Shown here: piece by piece, positions 23,146 to 36,445 of the stretch | Position numbering within the stretch: position 1 is the first letter of the stretch | How the letters are laid out: every line of letters starts with the position of its first letter | Origin: Whitmania pigra | Taxonomy: Eukaryota; Annelida; Clitellata; Hirudinida; Haemopidae | Direction: 5' to 3' | DNA: 64,000 nucleotides | Assembly (NCBI GenBank): GCA_021613335.1 | Contig: JAJTWR010000067.1 | Span: forward strand, 425,001-489,000 | The notes under the pieces: model-generated | Told to the model about the DNA's origin: nothing | The model's input: only the letters and a program-made list of their open reading frames with translations | Databases searched by the model: none | Made by a program: the position numbers and the translations under genes

Positions 23146-23262
23146 TGAGGTGATGAAGGAAATATTGAGGTTGTTGAACTTGAGGTGGAGGTCTTCGAAT
23201 TCAGCGTGAGCAGGAGATCCGATGTTGGTGGACTTCAAATCATGACGGTGAATGAATTCAAT
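23146..23262 (-). mobile_element. L2-like LINE endonuclease fragment, antisense (part 1)
   Basis: The minus-strand frame reads EFIHRHDLKSTN, then AEFEDLHLKFNNLNISFITS, the middle of an L2 endonuclease. It is continued by the fragment at 21677-21850. Together they mark an older antisense L2 copy split by the forward L2. Confidence 0.65.
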
Positions 23263-23599
23263 TCACACATTTATAGCAAGACCGCTTACATGAGGTATTT
23301 TCGACAAAACATTAAATAATCAATAAAACCCGTATATTTACAATTTAGCTCATTTTACCTCTGTTTATCGCGACAAATTGGCTCAAAAAACACACAAAAG
23401 AATAACATCGTGGATATCGCTGAAACTCTAGGCGGGCTTGTTTTATCAATATTTTGCGTACATTTCGCAGGTGTTTCTGAATAGATTCAAGTCATGCAAA
23501 CATAATTAAAGTGGGATGAATACATGTGCAACCGTTGAAGTAGAGGTTAAATTAAAAATATTTTTAACAAATAGTTTAAAATAGTGAATTTAAAAATAT

Positions 23600-23740
23600 T
23601 TAAATAAATAGTTTAGTTTGTTTTTGTTAACGTCCGTTGCAAAGCTGGATGATTGGGACGGTGCTCCTGCAAGGTGGTTCGAATACGCGCTGCGCACCTT
23701 TAACCATTAGACCACGAGTGTGCTTAGCGGTCGGTACATT
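23600..23740 (-). repeat. tRNA-derived SINE
   Basis: Read on the minus strand: a tRNA-like head (TCGTGGTCTAATGGTTAA as A-box region, GTATTCGAACCACC as B-box region), then CCAATCATCCAGCTTTGCAA, CGGACGTTAAC and an A-rich tail. It is the most complete copy of the SINE family in the window. Confidence 0.7.
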
Positions 23741-23759
23741 AACGTCCTTTGAATAACAG

Positions 23760-23940
23760 GATTATTTGCTTATTTATTTCAAAGCCCGTTGTACTGTAAT
23801 ATCGATTCAACTTGCCGGAGTAGCTAGGACCAGCCGAGACACCCCTAGTTTACAAAAATTGCTTTAACAACAGGGGTGCTTAGCTAATGAATCACTTGTA
23901 TATCGTTTGTTCCGGCTTATTGATTGGTTACAATAAACTT
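23760..23940 (-). repeat. Second, diverged SINE copy
   Basis: The minus-strand 3' end reads GTACAACGGGCTTTGAAATA followed by AATAAGC, like the family 3' end. Upstream is GGCTGGTCCTAGCTACTCCG. The head is too diverged to be sure. Confidence 0.4.
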
Positions 23941-24031
23941 CCCCAGAAAATAAATAAAAATTCCATAAAAAAATTTTAAATCAACTAAATAAAATTAAAT
24001 TAACATCGATTGCTGGAGCATGATTTATATC

Positions 24032-25355
24032 GTTGTTGCCAGTGTTGTGCAGTATCGAATTACATGTAATTCGTTACTGTAATTAATTACATTTTTTGGT
24101 AATTTTTACTTGTAACAGTTACAAAAATGTTTTGTTACTTTTACTTGTAACAAATTACTATTTTCGGTCATACTTTTAATTCGTTACCTTTTTAGCACAA
24201 GACGTTACAAAGTAACATAAATAAAATTTTAAAATAAAATAAACTAATTTAAAATTAAAATTCTAGATTGTTATTCTTTGGTTTGTTCGAAAACCTTCTT
24301 CTTTCCCATCATCGCTCATTTGTTATTGTTGTTATCGCCGGTCGTTTTTGTTAAATCGGAAATTGTTGATTAGTCATACCGAAGCTTTTTTAATATATAA
24401 TATTATCTACATATAATAATATAAGATTTAATATATTGTAGTATGGATTCATTTGAAGCCATTTTTAGTGTCGTTAGCGAAGATAAGAGGAACAAGGGTG
24501 AAGATAGTCCGTGGCCATATTTGAACAAAATGTTCAGATTTTAATCAAAGGAAAATCATATAGATATGCATGCCTACTCTGCCAACAAAAAAAAACTATA
24601 TGTTCAGCATATGAAGGTTCTTCATCTAACTTGAAGAAGCACGTGGAACGCATGCATCCAACAGAAGTTAAGGAATATGGGATATCTGTTGCCAACGGTT
24701 GTCAAGCTTCATGAGAAACTGGCAGCCAGAGTAGCATCTTCTAATTCAGCAATGGTGGACGAGCTGAAAGCATCTCATTCATCTGATGCTGACAGTGTTG
24801 AAGACAGTTTCTTCAATTGCACAAGGTCAAGTGATATTCTGATGCAGTATCTTCAAGACCGATCAGATGACATGAACATTATTTATCCAGTTGAACGCTC
24901 CTCTGCCAGCTAGTGCAGCTGTTTAACGCTTATTCAGCTCTGCTGGTATGAACAGCCGAAGGACCATAATGAGTGACAAACTATTCGAGGACAAAATTAA
25001 CAAATGCTTGTGATTGTAATAAATAATAATAAAAACACCAAAAGAATGCATTAGTTCAAATGTTATCACTTAATGACTGTTAATACTAGCAGTTAATACC
25101 AATAATTGTTTTAACGTTAATAGAAACAATTCCTTTTAAATAATACGGAATGATGTATGATCACAATAATGGCGGCATCAAAGTTACTTGTTATTTTTAC
25201 TTAAAAGTAACTTTTGGATGCTGTAACTTTTTACTTTTAATTGAGTAACTTTTTGAGACAATACTCTTACTTATACTTAAGTAGCTTTTTGAGCTATTAC
25301 TTTTACTTGTAATTAATTACCGAAATGAGGTAATTTTTACAACACTGGTTGTTGC
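24032..25355 (+). mobile_element. BED-finger hAT element, copy 1, with target duplication
   Basis: The element 24040-25347 is flanked by GTTGTTGC on both sides (24032-24039, 25348-25355). Its ends are CAGTGTTGTGCAGTATCG and, inverted, CAGTGTTGTAAAAATTACC. The frame at 24511-24714 encodes a BED-type zinc finger (YACLLCQQKK, SNLKKHVERMHP). The rest of the transposase is deleted down to the C-terminal dimerisation motif (RLFSSAGMNSRRTIMSDKL, about 24929-24985), which follows an in-frame stop and a frameshift. The left end is built of TTACTTGTAAC-type palindromic units. It cannot make its own transposase. A close relative sits at 60831-62125. Confidence 0.9.
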
Positions 25356-25359
25356 AAAG

Positions 25360-27400
25360 TAAATCATATCTAGAACTGTTGATTAAAATGCCAATAAAAC
25401 AACAAGATTATACCAAATATTGACGAATCGTCCAAAGCTTCGAAAACATGTCTAAAATTGCCAAAGCACGAAGAATATAAATCGAATAACGCTTCAGCAA
25501 GACGAAACACTTCAAAAATTAAGGGATTTTAACATTAAGCCAACTCAAAAAGCCCAGCACGATTTTTTTGCCACACTGAGAGAGAAGAGCAACAGCGTCA
25601 CATTTGGGCCCCTCTGGCGAAGGCAGCAATACGTTTTGGATGGAGGAACTGGGGGGGACATTGCGCATTCAAATCACTTCTCCATTTGGCGCATGAAGAA
25701 AGTCAAAAGCGAAGTGGAACAGCTAAGCAACGGCCCCTGACTTTAGACTTAGACGCAAAAGTAACTCATCTCCTCATGTATGTTCCCACGTTGGTAAAAA
25801 CTGAAATGACGTCCTTGCGTTGCATGCTTCACATCCCTACTAAGGAAGCTGTTTAGATGGTTTTGACAAAGGCTCTGAAGTTTCCTTTCCAAGGATTCCA
25901 ATAATTTCAGACAACATCATATTTCTATTCAAGTACAATTTCCTTATTGGCCTTTGCGGTGACATGTTGAAGATTGCTGGAATTAGTTTTTAGAGTCCAT
26001 GTTTTTCCTATAGTTAACTGGATGTTAATTGCTCTCGAGTGGAATCTGGAAACAATCTATGAGTTTGCACAACAAAAATTGGTAAAAAATGTTTTAAAAT
26101 CCCAGAATCTTAATAATTCTGATTAATGTGCAAATGTAAATTTAATGTAATAAATGTAGATTTAAGCATAATTTAAACTTTCACTTTTAAATTAAATGTT
26201 GCCAAACTCCAAAATAAACTAACTTAAAAATTAATTAATTTGAAAAATTCTTATGTAAAATATTCTACTTCATCTCGAGCAACTCATAAAAACTTTACTC
26301 ATAAAAAGATAGACAAATAGCTAAATTCTAAAATTTCATCCGCAAAGCTAATGTTTTTATGTTTTAAAAGTATTAAAAAAAAACAAACTTTTGATCTGGA
26401 AATTAGAAAAAAACTGGATTTTTAGCAAGACAATGCGAGGGTTGCTTCCACTTCCTCAGATTTGGAGTAGTGAGCAAAAATAATAACATATTAAAAACAA
26501 TAAATTTATTAGAATAATAATGATTTATTATTAGCATCGTTTTTCTTTTTCAAATTCGGAGCAATTTTGAAAAACACTTCACAACTCAAATTTTAACTTT
26601 ATTTTACCTGAAGCTGCGGCATAATGTTTTCATTCAATCGTTAGATGGCAATATTAATTTATAAACACTTTGGCTATCTAAAGTTAGATACTAAATCAGC
26701 TATATACGGTCATTAGTAAAAACATCAGACGGCTCATACCATCCGTTATGGATATTGTCTTCAACCAGTGACTTCGAAAAATCATTAAATATTAAAACGA
26801 TTAACATAATAATTTCATGCCTTGAGAAAACAATATTTCAGAACCCAGGTTTAACATGCAAACAATAAAATTGATAAAATATGTTAATGTGAAAAACTTT
26901 TTATTGGTCTAATGTTTGTCTCAAACCAATTATTCAATGTCTTTAAACAATATTTAGATTTTTTGTTTTATGCGTTGCGTTTTATGGCACTATTTTAAGT
27001 TATTTGGTATAAAATAAAAACGTTAATTATGAGGCTTCAATGTTTCATTGTCAGTTTGTGAGTACCTTTTTACATAATAACTTGATTTCCCCAAGCTTTA
27101 TGGATCGGGATGGAAACTTTATTTGAGTTGTTAGAATTTATTAAATTTGCGTAAATTAATTTAATATCATTAACTGCATGAAAATAAAAATTTAATAATA
27201 AAAGAATTTCACTTTACTTTTTTTTCTTTTTCTTTTACTAAATTTCTCAGTAAATATCACAATAGCCGATTTTACATATTCCGCTTAACAATCTGATAAC
27301 ATTTACATGGTTTCAATTTGAAAGACATTTACTTGCTTGATGCTACCATTTAAACTTGATAAGATGTATATTCCTGGCAAATGTATGTATGTGAAGCCAA
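25360..27400. other. AT-rich interval with one degraded coding-like patch
   Basis: About 25530-25740 is GC-richer. In one plus-strand frame it reads KPTQKAQHDFFATLRE and LWRRQQYVLDGGTGG before a stop. It may be a pseudogene or old transposon piece; I do not recognise it. The remainder (25760-27400) shows nothing beyond AT-rich DNA. Confidence 0.35.
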
Positions 27401-27404
27401 ATAT

Positions 27405-30400
27405 ATCAATTAATCTTTTAATTAATTTAAATGTCTTTATTATCTCATCTTCAGTCTGTTATTTACGAAATTATCACTTGTACATGTGGCTTATTGTTCA
27501 ATACTTCATTTGCAAGAGCATCCCTGCCGATGACATAACAACGTTAATTGTCCCACGGGAATTGGCTAGGCGACGAGGAATGCAAAGCAGCAAGCATATG
27601 TCATCGACTGACTAAGATGATTTCCAGAGAAAGGAAGTGGACGCATGTGAGATTCATTGTTCTTGCTTGATTCTTAACGAACAAGCATTAGTTATTTCCT
27701 AATTTTTGATAAGGAGAAATTTATTGGAAATAATTCAAAATCTCTGTAATATAATAGCATTATAATACATATCAAAAAAGATATTGTAGGATTCATATAC
27801 ATCATGGGTTGCATAAAAAATTAAAATTAACGTAAAATAATAAAATAAACAATTAGTAATTTCAATAAATTAGTCACGGTTAGTCACTTTATCAAATTGA
27901 AAGATATCTTTACAAATTCACTGTTAATAACTGTCACAATTATTTATGCTTTCATCCCTTGAATGTTTTATCTTGTTACATTTTCTGTGACAACCATGTA
28001 AACTCAATCCAACGATCACAGTTCGGAGATAAGGATGAGGTCATACATCACAATATGGCACAGGTGAGCAACAGGAAATACACCAATAAGTTTGCGTGAG
28101 AACAATGCTATGGGAAATATTATTATAACATTATATTATAAGTAATAAGGTTTACATAAATTTAAGGAATATCTATAAATGTCAGGTAATATTTTTAGAT
28201 TTCAATCAACAATGGCGTGATTCAAGGGTTCAAAACCTCCATTTTTAAACATTGAATGCACGAAATCCTTTCATTAGTACTGAAGCCATCATTTCATTCA
28301 TATCAAATAATTCATCCACAAACAATGGAATCTCTGCACACCACGACAATTTAGAAAGTCTCATCTCCTATAAAGATTGACAGAATTAAAAGTGGCAAGT
28401 GGTAAAGATTGAATGCAATTGCACAAGAAAGTGAAATCCTAGAAAAGAAATTGAAGATTATGTCACAAAAATGTTGCTAAATCGAATATCCAGACGCACC
28501 CACGACCAGGTAATGAACATATCATCATATCATCGTTATCATATCATTATCGTATCGATATCATATCGCCCAAGTATCAGGGGAATCATCTTGAGTTAAA
28601 AAAGATTAAAATAATCGACAATTGATTTCTGACAAGTGGAAACTAATGGACTTCAAATCTTTGAGGATTCAAAAGCCCTGATGTTGACATTTACGAGATA
28701 ACACAATGAATGTTGGAAGATGCAACAGGGAATATTAATAAAATTTGCTGATTTGTTATTATACTTAATAATTAATTACAAATTATGAGTAATATATAAT
28801 TATAATTATTAAGTATTTTTCAACCTAATCTCCAAAATGAAAGGAAATCCTCCTATGACAGCGCTTAAGAACATCACTATACTTTAAAGTCAAGAATAGG
28901 TCACCATCAGAATTGATAATCCTGAAATTAGGAATGAAAATCAATTCATCCCCAGTGACAACTGAATTAAGTTAATAATTTGACACGTCAACGTAGCATG
29001 GAAAGTTAAGTCAACCATGGCACAGTCTCTGAGACACAGCATCAGATTATGTCCATCACTTGATTTAATCTCATCTTTCATGGACCTTTCAATTCCTGCA
29101 TTGAATTTCGATGCGTCAAAATAATTGAACTCAGAAACATTGTTTGAAATCAAACATTTAATTGTGTAATTACATCTGAAACTTAACTTAATTCATGGGT
29201 TTTAAGTTTCTTCATTTTAATGAATCTCGTTAATTAAGCACTCGATGCAATTACATTTTCCATTATCTCCTCATAAACTCCTCCAAGGAACACCTGCTGA
29301 TCAGGTATCCAGCTAAGAGGAAAAGGTGTCTGAAAAGTGTTTATGAAATTCCACCTCACATGAACATGCTCACCTGTTCAAGACATCAAGAGAAAACATT
29401 AAAGTTACAGGTAAAGAATTCTCATTGCATTTTAATGAAGATTAAAGTCACATATTAGTAGTATTTTTCATTGCATTATAATAAAAATTCCCACGTAATC
29501 GCAAATGCTTATTATTGAATTATCTATGATAATCTAATGGTGATTAGATTTATATTCCAATTTGTTTAGATTTTGATATAAGAACACATCCGGATTTAGG
29601 ATGATAAAGGTCTTAGAGATCTTGAAAATATTATAATAATAAAGTAATGAAGATTATACATTATGCTCAGAAATAGTAATAAGTCAACAAATAGGTTACG
29701 TATGCAGTGACTACGAATTACTTCCGATAAGAGAAAGTTACATTTTGATTACCTCTTCAGATAATAAATGTTTTCATTCAATGCATTAATTAAACGTAAT
29801 GATCGATCTGATGTTTACAAAATTCCGATGATGATGTAATATCATCACAAGTTGTGTGAACAAGTGCTTTGCGAACATCATAATGAGTCGTCACTTACGT
29901 AAGTTACGTCAAATGCTTTTGATCACTTCTTAAGTGATCCATTGAAACTTGCGTAACCTCACCAAACCAACTCACCCAAGTGGTCAGAGGCAGGTTTTGA
30001 ACCTTGAGAATCAGGCTCTGATAAACTGTGCGCATCCAGTTGATAATTAGTAACAAACATAGAATTCCCTCATGATAGCATAATTAATTCCCCATTGATA
30101 TTCTAAAACCTCTCCTTGTTAGTATTCAATTCTCCCATTTGGGGCATTCTAAGGTTGCTCCATGGATGAGGGTTCTTGCAGAATGCACCCAAGTACATAA
30201 TACTAACCTACATGAGTTATTCTTGCGTTTCAGTTTAATCTGCTCTCTTATTGTCTTATTAAGCAAATCCTTACTTAATACAAAATTCGATGATGGGTTA
30301 ACCTGCTTACAATTTGATTAATTAAACATCGCATTATTAATCGCAAGTATACCAGTTCGTAGCATAATGAACATTTACTATCTAGATAGTCGTTTTACTT

Positions 30401-32775
30401 TTTGATCTCTAAATTATGCGTTCAATGTTTTAATCGTTTCAAACGTTAAACAACACCAACAACAACAACAACAATAAATCTACAATTCTGTTTCAATCAT
30501 TACCACAAGTTGCACTTTGATCGCTCCATTCGAGGAAGACCAATTAAGAAAGGGTTTTCTTGCTTGTAAAAGGTGGAGGATTAAAAAGAAAATGTTTTTT
30601 AATTGGAATTTCGATGTTTCCAAGACACGAACGTAAATTGCTACGTGATCAAGTGAATGCTTGAAGGATTCAAAGTGATTTAAATCCTCCGATCTTCGAA
30701 GAATGCGAACAATGCAAGGCTGTGAGTGGCTTAAATAATTAATAATATCACAGATTAATACATAATCAAATAAATATCATGTTGTTAAACTTATGATGCC
30801 AAAATTTATTTTCTGTTGTAATAAATTACATTTCTGTTATTCCTTTGGAAACAGAGAATATCAAATGCGTGTTATTTCTGGGTATATTTATTTTATTTAA
30901 ACAATTTAGCAAAATGTTAAGTTATGAAATGTTTTGATACACATTATCCGTAAATCATATGAATATTCACTATTTTACGATTATTCCATGAGTGATGCAG
31001 TGCTTATGCCCGTGGTAAACTGAAAGTCTCATACCGCCCATAAATTTTCAGGAGCTTTGTCACCTCGCTTTCAATTTCCTGTGCGGCAAATAAAACTTTG
31101 TTGTTGTTGTTCTCTTGTTAACGATTCTATTGTTGATGGCCACTCATCCTTAAACGATAAAAAGTCAGAGTAACATGCACTCAATGATTTATCTTTTCAT
31201 AACTTTGATTATATTACGTTGAATATTAATAATTAATGTTGTTTAATATTTTTGTTTAATAATTTACATAGTTTTCAGGTCAAACTTCAATTAAATTTGA
31301 TTATTATTTTAAATATTATGTATTAATATCAGCAATTTGGCTTTGTATTTCTATCAACTTTAAATATATTATTCTGTTTACTAATCTTAACATATACAAA
31401 GTAAATATTTAAATTAATTTAATAAAATTAATGATGATAATTTTACTAATTAAATTTTACAAAAAAATATCACATTGACTCGATCCAGACATTTCCAGAA
31501 ATTCCAGGGTCCCATTAATCCTTCCGAGACATCAAAGCATCGGCACTTGCGACCTCCCACCAATGTGTCAATCATCAAAGAATTTGATTGGACAGGTCGT
31601 CCGGATTCAATCAATTGTCGTCAATCAATCCATGACAGAGGTTGCGGAGAGGATGAATGATTAATTGAATGGTTGATTCTCTGTTGTTGAGGTCGGAAAA
31701 TTTCAATCCTTGCCGTTCATTTATAAGCTTTCAATCCATCCAGATAGGCAATGAAGCCAATTGTTGAATTAATAATTTTTATAAATGTTAAATATTTTGG
31801 TTAGTTAAAATATTATTTTTGAGTAAAATATTAAATATGATATTTCTCGCCGTACCAAAACAACGGTTTACAGCCTATCCTTGTAATGAGTAATTGGTAA
31901 TTAGGAGAGTTTAAGTTTATCGTACGTCGGATTGGATGGACTGAGGTAATGTAAACATTGTTCGCAAACAACGCTCATTCTTTGAGACACTGTGAAGAAT
32001 TAAGCAGTGGACACGTAAACAGTGAACATGTCAGACTCTTGTGATCACCCAAGCGGTAAACATCTTCATGATCATCATCATCATCGTCATCGCAGTCGCT
32101 ATCATTATAAGCGGAGGCAGCAGAAGCGCATCATTACCATCACTCTTGTTTTCTTGAAAACATATGTTTTCGACCTTAACATGATCTTAAAAGAAACATT
32201 ATTAGTACATATGTTTGAATTTAAAAAAGAATTAGAAATAATTAAGCATCAGAAGTTTAATTGACCTAAATGAAAACATGGGAGGCTTAATTGGTGACAG
32301 GACGTCAAACAAATTGATGCCAAAGTGATTCCATCATTAATTACATCGACTTCTGAGACTAATTCGAAACACACCTCATCATGACCCCAAACTGCTTCCT
32401 GATGACGATTGTAATGATGTTTGCCCTTTCTTTATGTGTTAGTGATGTAAAAGGTCACAAATTAATAAACATTTTTAAGCGACATATTGTATGATAAATT
32501 AAACTGCTAATTTATTTAGAAGTTGTTGTAAACAAGCGATTAGAAATATCAGACTTAAACTGATTCACAAGCGAGTTCAAAGGACGAAAGACAATGTTTG
32601 TTTCCACAAATGATGGGTGCAAGGATAACATTGGAATGGTCTTAGAAAAACAATTCATTGGGGATCTTCGACACAGACTTTGGAGGCCTTCAAAGGTATC
32701 AAGTGGCACAAAGGATGTTGCGTCACTGACGAGGGCTGGTCATCGGGTAATTTGATTCTTTCATCTTTTATTTTC
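27405..32775 (+). repeat. Left arm of a large inverted duplication
   Basis: Blocks of this interval match 41985-47725 in inverted order: 27405-28760 with 46390-47725, 28800-30160 with 44960-46290, 30480-31170 with 43470-44210, and 32557-32775 with 41985-42200. Within blocks the match is high by eye, for example 29000-29150 and 29870-30070 with only a few mismatches. Between blocks (about 30160-30440 and 31170-32555) it is poor or absent. No convincing gene lies in the arm. The frame at 27337-27615 has a stop where the right-arm copy is open. Confidence 0.85.
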
Positions 32776-32779
32776 ACAC

Positions 32780-33830
32780 GCCTTTAATTTCCATAATACT
32801 TTCTGAAACTGCTTCAGAATATGATTCTGTTCCCACGACTGCTTGTAATAATCATAGTGTAACGTAACATTTCATTTTAATCCTACTTAAAATATCCATC
32901 ATGTAATGCAATTACTTGTAAATGTAAGATTGCTATTACGTATACTTCCGTAGTGCAACTCTAATTATTTCAACATAATTTCTTTATTAAATAAACTTCA
33001 CAAATAACAATCCCAAAGAAAATTAATCCTCTCAGGTCAGTCATGAGGATCAACAACAAAACAGTTTCTCCCTAAAGGCGTCCAACAACCTCTTTAATTA
33101 CGCTTGTCCTGTCGAACCAAATGTGGAACCGATTGCCTCCTCTTGTAATAATTATGCTGGTCATTCTTGTTAAAGTCAGTTCCTTGGCCTTATCATCAGG
33201 GTGGACATTTATTTATCCAGTTTCTTATGCAGGTGCATGCTTTGACCTCACAAAGAAGAAATTAAGATACTTTTATTGGTCCAAATGTGCTACGAACTTG
33301 CTTAAATTGACATTTAGAGCAGAGCAGTGTTGAATGGATCTTGCAATATTATTTTTATAATATATTAATATTCCTAAACTAATTCACTTATAATATGTAT
33401 AACTATTATTATTATTATAATTGTAGCTAAAATTCGCTAAAAACTGCTGATAAAAAGTTGAATTTCATCTTAATGATGAAAGAACCTAATCATGATTTAC
33501 GTAAATATATGCTGAACATTTTAAACTTAAACTAGCTAGTTTATTCTATTTTAAATTTATGTTCTTTTTGAAGTATTTAGAACATATTTAACCAATTAGG
33601 TCTGCCATTGAATTAACCTTGAAACAAGACAATTTATTTCTTTTCCAATGGAGCCTTTGATTCAAAAAGTATAAAACCATAAATCCAAGATTATCAACAA
33701 ACATTTTCAAGTAATGGACAACGAATAACTATACAAAATGATTGAACATACCATACTAATTATAAAAATTTTTAAATAAATTCCACAAATATCAACCTAT
33801 AATAAAATAATCGACAAATTTAAAATGGTG
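32780..33830. other. Spacer, no gene supported
   Basis: The sequence is AT-rich. An open frame at 33121-33333 starts with a hydrophobic stretch (LVIIMLVILVKV), but it has no splice support, homologue or domain. Nothing else is supported. Confidence 0.4.
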
Positions 33831-34006
33831 TTTTTTTTGATATGGCTCTAACAATCGACGATTTTCTGCGCGCAGTGGTTGGCCTTACTGCAGGTGGTCT
33901 GGCTGCGGGTGGTCTCATCGTGGCTGGTCTGGCTGCCTCACTGACTCTGGAACCCATATCCGAGCCAGATACAGTAGTTTTCTCAATTTTCCTCCCCATG
34001 CTAAAT

Positions 34007-34142
<136 letters not shown>

Positions 34143-34145
34143 AAA

Positions 34146-35170
34146 TAAAAAAGACCAGTTTATGCCAGATGTCTTTGGAGGGGGAACTGCGTTGATGGAG
34201 GAGGTCAAAAGGTTTGGCAACACAGGATTTCGTAATGATGCCAAAACATTGGGAAAAGCAACGACAGCAGCACTGTATATATCAGTAGGTGGATATGGAC
34301 TTAGCTCCTTTTCCAATGCCGTTGGACCAAGCGAGTGGCTAACTGACGGAGTTAACAGAATGGCATCTGATCAATGGCTGAAATGTATTAAGGTTAGAGC
34401 CGCAGTCCTACAAAACAGACTGCGAGATTCAAGACACAAGCCATTTGCCAACACAATATGCGCTGCCAGTTGCCGAGTTAATGAGTCGTTGGGGCACATC
34501 ATGCAGCGCTGTCGCAGTACTGACGGTCCTAAACACTTGAGTCATAACGCCTTAGTCAAGATGCTGGCAGGAAAATTGAGTACAACGGTTCATCGCCAGG
34601 ATTGAACCCAGAATCGCTACTGATGAAGGAACCAAAATTCCAGATTTGAGTGCATGGAAGGATTCAGTATATGTCGTGTATGATGTGGCAGTGGGATCAG
34701 ACTCTGCCGACCTGGATAAAATTCATTTTGCAAAAGTTTCAAAATATGACCTGCCGGGAATCCACCAATGGATGAAGGAAAATAATCCAGTCTCGGAACC
34801 TCAAAGGCAGAAAGGAAACGACACGGTCCTCATTTTAAACTGGAGGGGAGCAATTTCCGAGGAATCATGGAGATTTTGGAGGAGATTCGGAGTCTCGACG
34901 AAGTTCCTGATGTGGACTTCCATCAAAACCATGCAGGAGACGTAAGATATGGCGGACATCCAACATGAATGCCTTGAAAGGCAGAAGACGCTAAAACTTT
35001 GTTTGACAGACATGAAATGATTGTAACGACTTGAAGTCCTTTCTTTACGGTCTGACGGGATTTCCGAGACTCATGTGCGGACCAAAAAATTAACGATTTG
35101 GATTGTTTAAACATTATTATGTTCGTTATGTTTTTTTGGCTGGGCTGATAAAAGATTATCTAATAAAAAA
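34146..35170 (+). mobile_element. R2/R4-type LINE remnant with restriction-like endonuclease
   Basis: The first frame (to 34605) encodes the end of the reverse transcriptase and a CCHC-like knuckle: KVRAAVLQNRLR, CAASCRVNESLGHIMQRC, KHLSHNALVKMLAGKL. A one-base frameshift near 34580 moves to the second frame with the PD-(D/E)XK endonuclease pattern: ARIEPRIATDEG, KIPDLSAWKD, VVYDVAVGSDSADL, then HFAKVSKYDLPGIHQW. This order is diagnostic of R2, R4 and NeSL-type LINEs, which insert at specific sites. It is 5'-truncated and frameshifted. Its 3' end is roughly 35170. It sits flush against an ATG microsatellite. Confidence 0.8.
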
Positions 35171-35277
35171 ATAGATACGAAATAATTATCATCATCATAG
35201 TATCATAATCACCAGTAATATTTTTATTAATAAATACATTATACTACAAATGTAACTTTTTGAATCAGGAATTAATT

Positions 35278-35501
35278 TACCTGCAAAATATGACAAAGAA
35301 TGCAATATGTATGAAGAATATGAACACGTAAAGCATGACGTTGTTTGTGTAGTTCAAGTCGTCAGTTATGTTTCCTGGAAAGGAAATGGAAAATATTATT
35401 TAGCTATTTTTCAAGCTAGTGAATCACTGCCCAGGATAATTAAGATTAACACTGATCAACATCAAATCGGCAGTCTTTGGTTTTTTAAAGGTTTAGCTTA
35501 A
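35278..35501 (+). CDS. Possible exon, unidentified
   Basis: After an AATCAG acceptor-like site, one frame reads NLPAKYDKECNMYEEY and then VVSYVSWKGNGKYYLAIF before a stop at 35499. I recognise no domain and find no partner exon. It is listed because the composition looks coding. Confidence 0.2.
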
Positions 35502-35705
35502 ATTTTATTGTACTGGATAAAAATAATCACATTGGTTTTGCTCAATCAAGTCAGCTTTTTATCTAGCACATGATGTTTTTTATAAGTGGGTCATTTCATG
35601 TCAACTCAATCAGTAAAATGACAATTGATTTCCATGCATTTTATCAAAAGTTTTTCCTCTTTAAAAGAACAAGTGATATAGTAAGCAAGTCCAAATTTTT
35701 CTCAC

Positions 35706-35852
35706 TGTGAGCTCCCTCCAAACCATGTCTCTGACCTTTATTTTTGCGCTATTGATGTGACTGGGATCAATATAAAGAATTGATATGTTCTCAAGATCTT
35801 GAATCAACACGTCGTCCTGTAGCTCATCAGTGGCAAAGATTCTTAGAGTGTT
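35706..35852 (-). CDS. Possible 147-nt internal exon, unidentified
   Basis: On the minus strand a polypyrimidine acceptor (TTTTGACTTTCTAG) opens an uninterrupted 49-codon frame (NTLRIFATDELQDDVLIQ, then HINSAKIKVRDMVWRELT), closed by a GTGAGA donor. The exon is in phase at both ends. It lies downstream of the minus-strand receptor but does not resemble any exon of the plus-strand paralogue. It may belong to another gene or a decayed transposon. Confidence 0.3.
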
Positions 35853-36093
35853 CTAGAAAGTCAAAAGGATAATGAAGAAAAAGGGGCTTTTAGCGATGAT
35901 GCTGCATATCCTTTTCTCAAATAGTTATTAACGATCTTCTTAGTGATCTCAATTTGTCGAAGTCCCCAGCTGAGCTCTTGGCAACCAGAGTAAAAGAAAA
36001 AAACTTTTTATCATCTCAGTGATGATATGATTGGCATGTCCTTACCTTTTTCAATAACTGCTTTTCATTTTTATAATTCCATGTTTGTAACAT

Positions 36094-36177
36094 TTAATAA
36101 ATACATTCTGTTAAATACTTTTTATGTGAGAACGTGAGAAATGTTAAACATAAAACAACTACTAATATCACCAAAAT
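36094..36177 (-). CDS. Candidate transmembrane exon of the minus-strand receptor
   Basis: The frame reads ILVILVVVLCLTFLTF followed by HKKYLTECIY and a stop, a membrane span with a short basic tail like the last exon of the plus-strand receptor. It lies about 480 bases past the calcium-binding EGF exon, and AG acceptors precede it. The phase does not fit the EGF exon directly, so a further small exon or a frame change would be needed. Confidence 0.3.
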   Translation of the reverse strand: MLVILVVVLCLTFLTFSHKKYLTECIY

Positions 36178-36311
36178 CTGGTTATGAATAGAAAGCTATG
36201 GTCAGAGAATAACCTTCCAACTTGAATTTTTGTAAACCAGTGTAATAAATTAAATAATTTAATGTTCCGTAATTAATAATTTGCTAGAAAATACAGTATA
36301 AAATTGCTAGT

Positions 36312-36445
36312 TTAATAATTATATTTCATAAATAATTATATTTCATAAATAATTATATTTCATAAATAATTATATTTCATAAATAATTATATTTCATAAA
36401 TAATTATATTTCATAAATAATTATATTTCATAAATAATTATTAAC
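36312..36445 (+). repeat. 17-bp AT-rich minisatellite
   Basis: About eight nearly perfect copies of ATAATTATATTTCATAA. Copies are almost identical, which suggests recent expansion. Confidence 0.95.

Noticed and set aside
27337..27615. 92-codon frame in the left arm and its 103-codon partner at 47429-47740
   Set aside because: The left copy has an in-frame stop and no domain is recognisable. Similarity is explained by the inverted duplication at DNA level.
28941..29153. 70-codon frame repeated at 45969-46175
   Set aside because: Open in both arms, but the few changes include several amino-acid replacements, as expected of non-coding DNA.
33121..33333. Hydrophobic 70-codon frame resembling a signal peptide protein
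   Set aside because: No second copy, splice signal, cysteine pattern or domain. AT-rich frames of this length with hydrophobic starts are common by chance.
36312..36445. CRISPR-like regular repeat
   Set aside because: The units are directly tandem with no spacers, and the genome is eukaryotic. It is a minisatellite.
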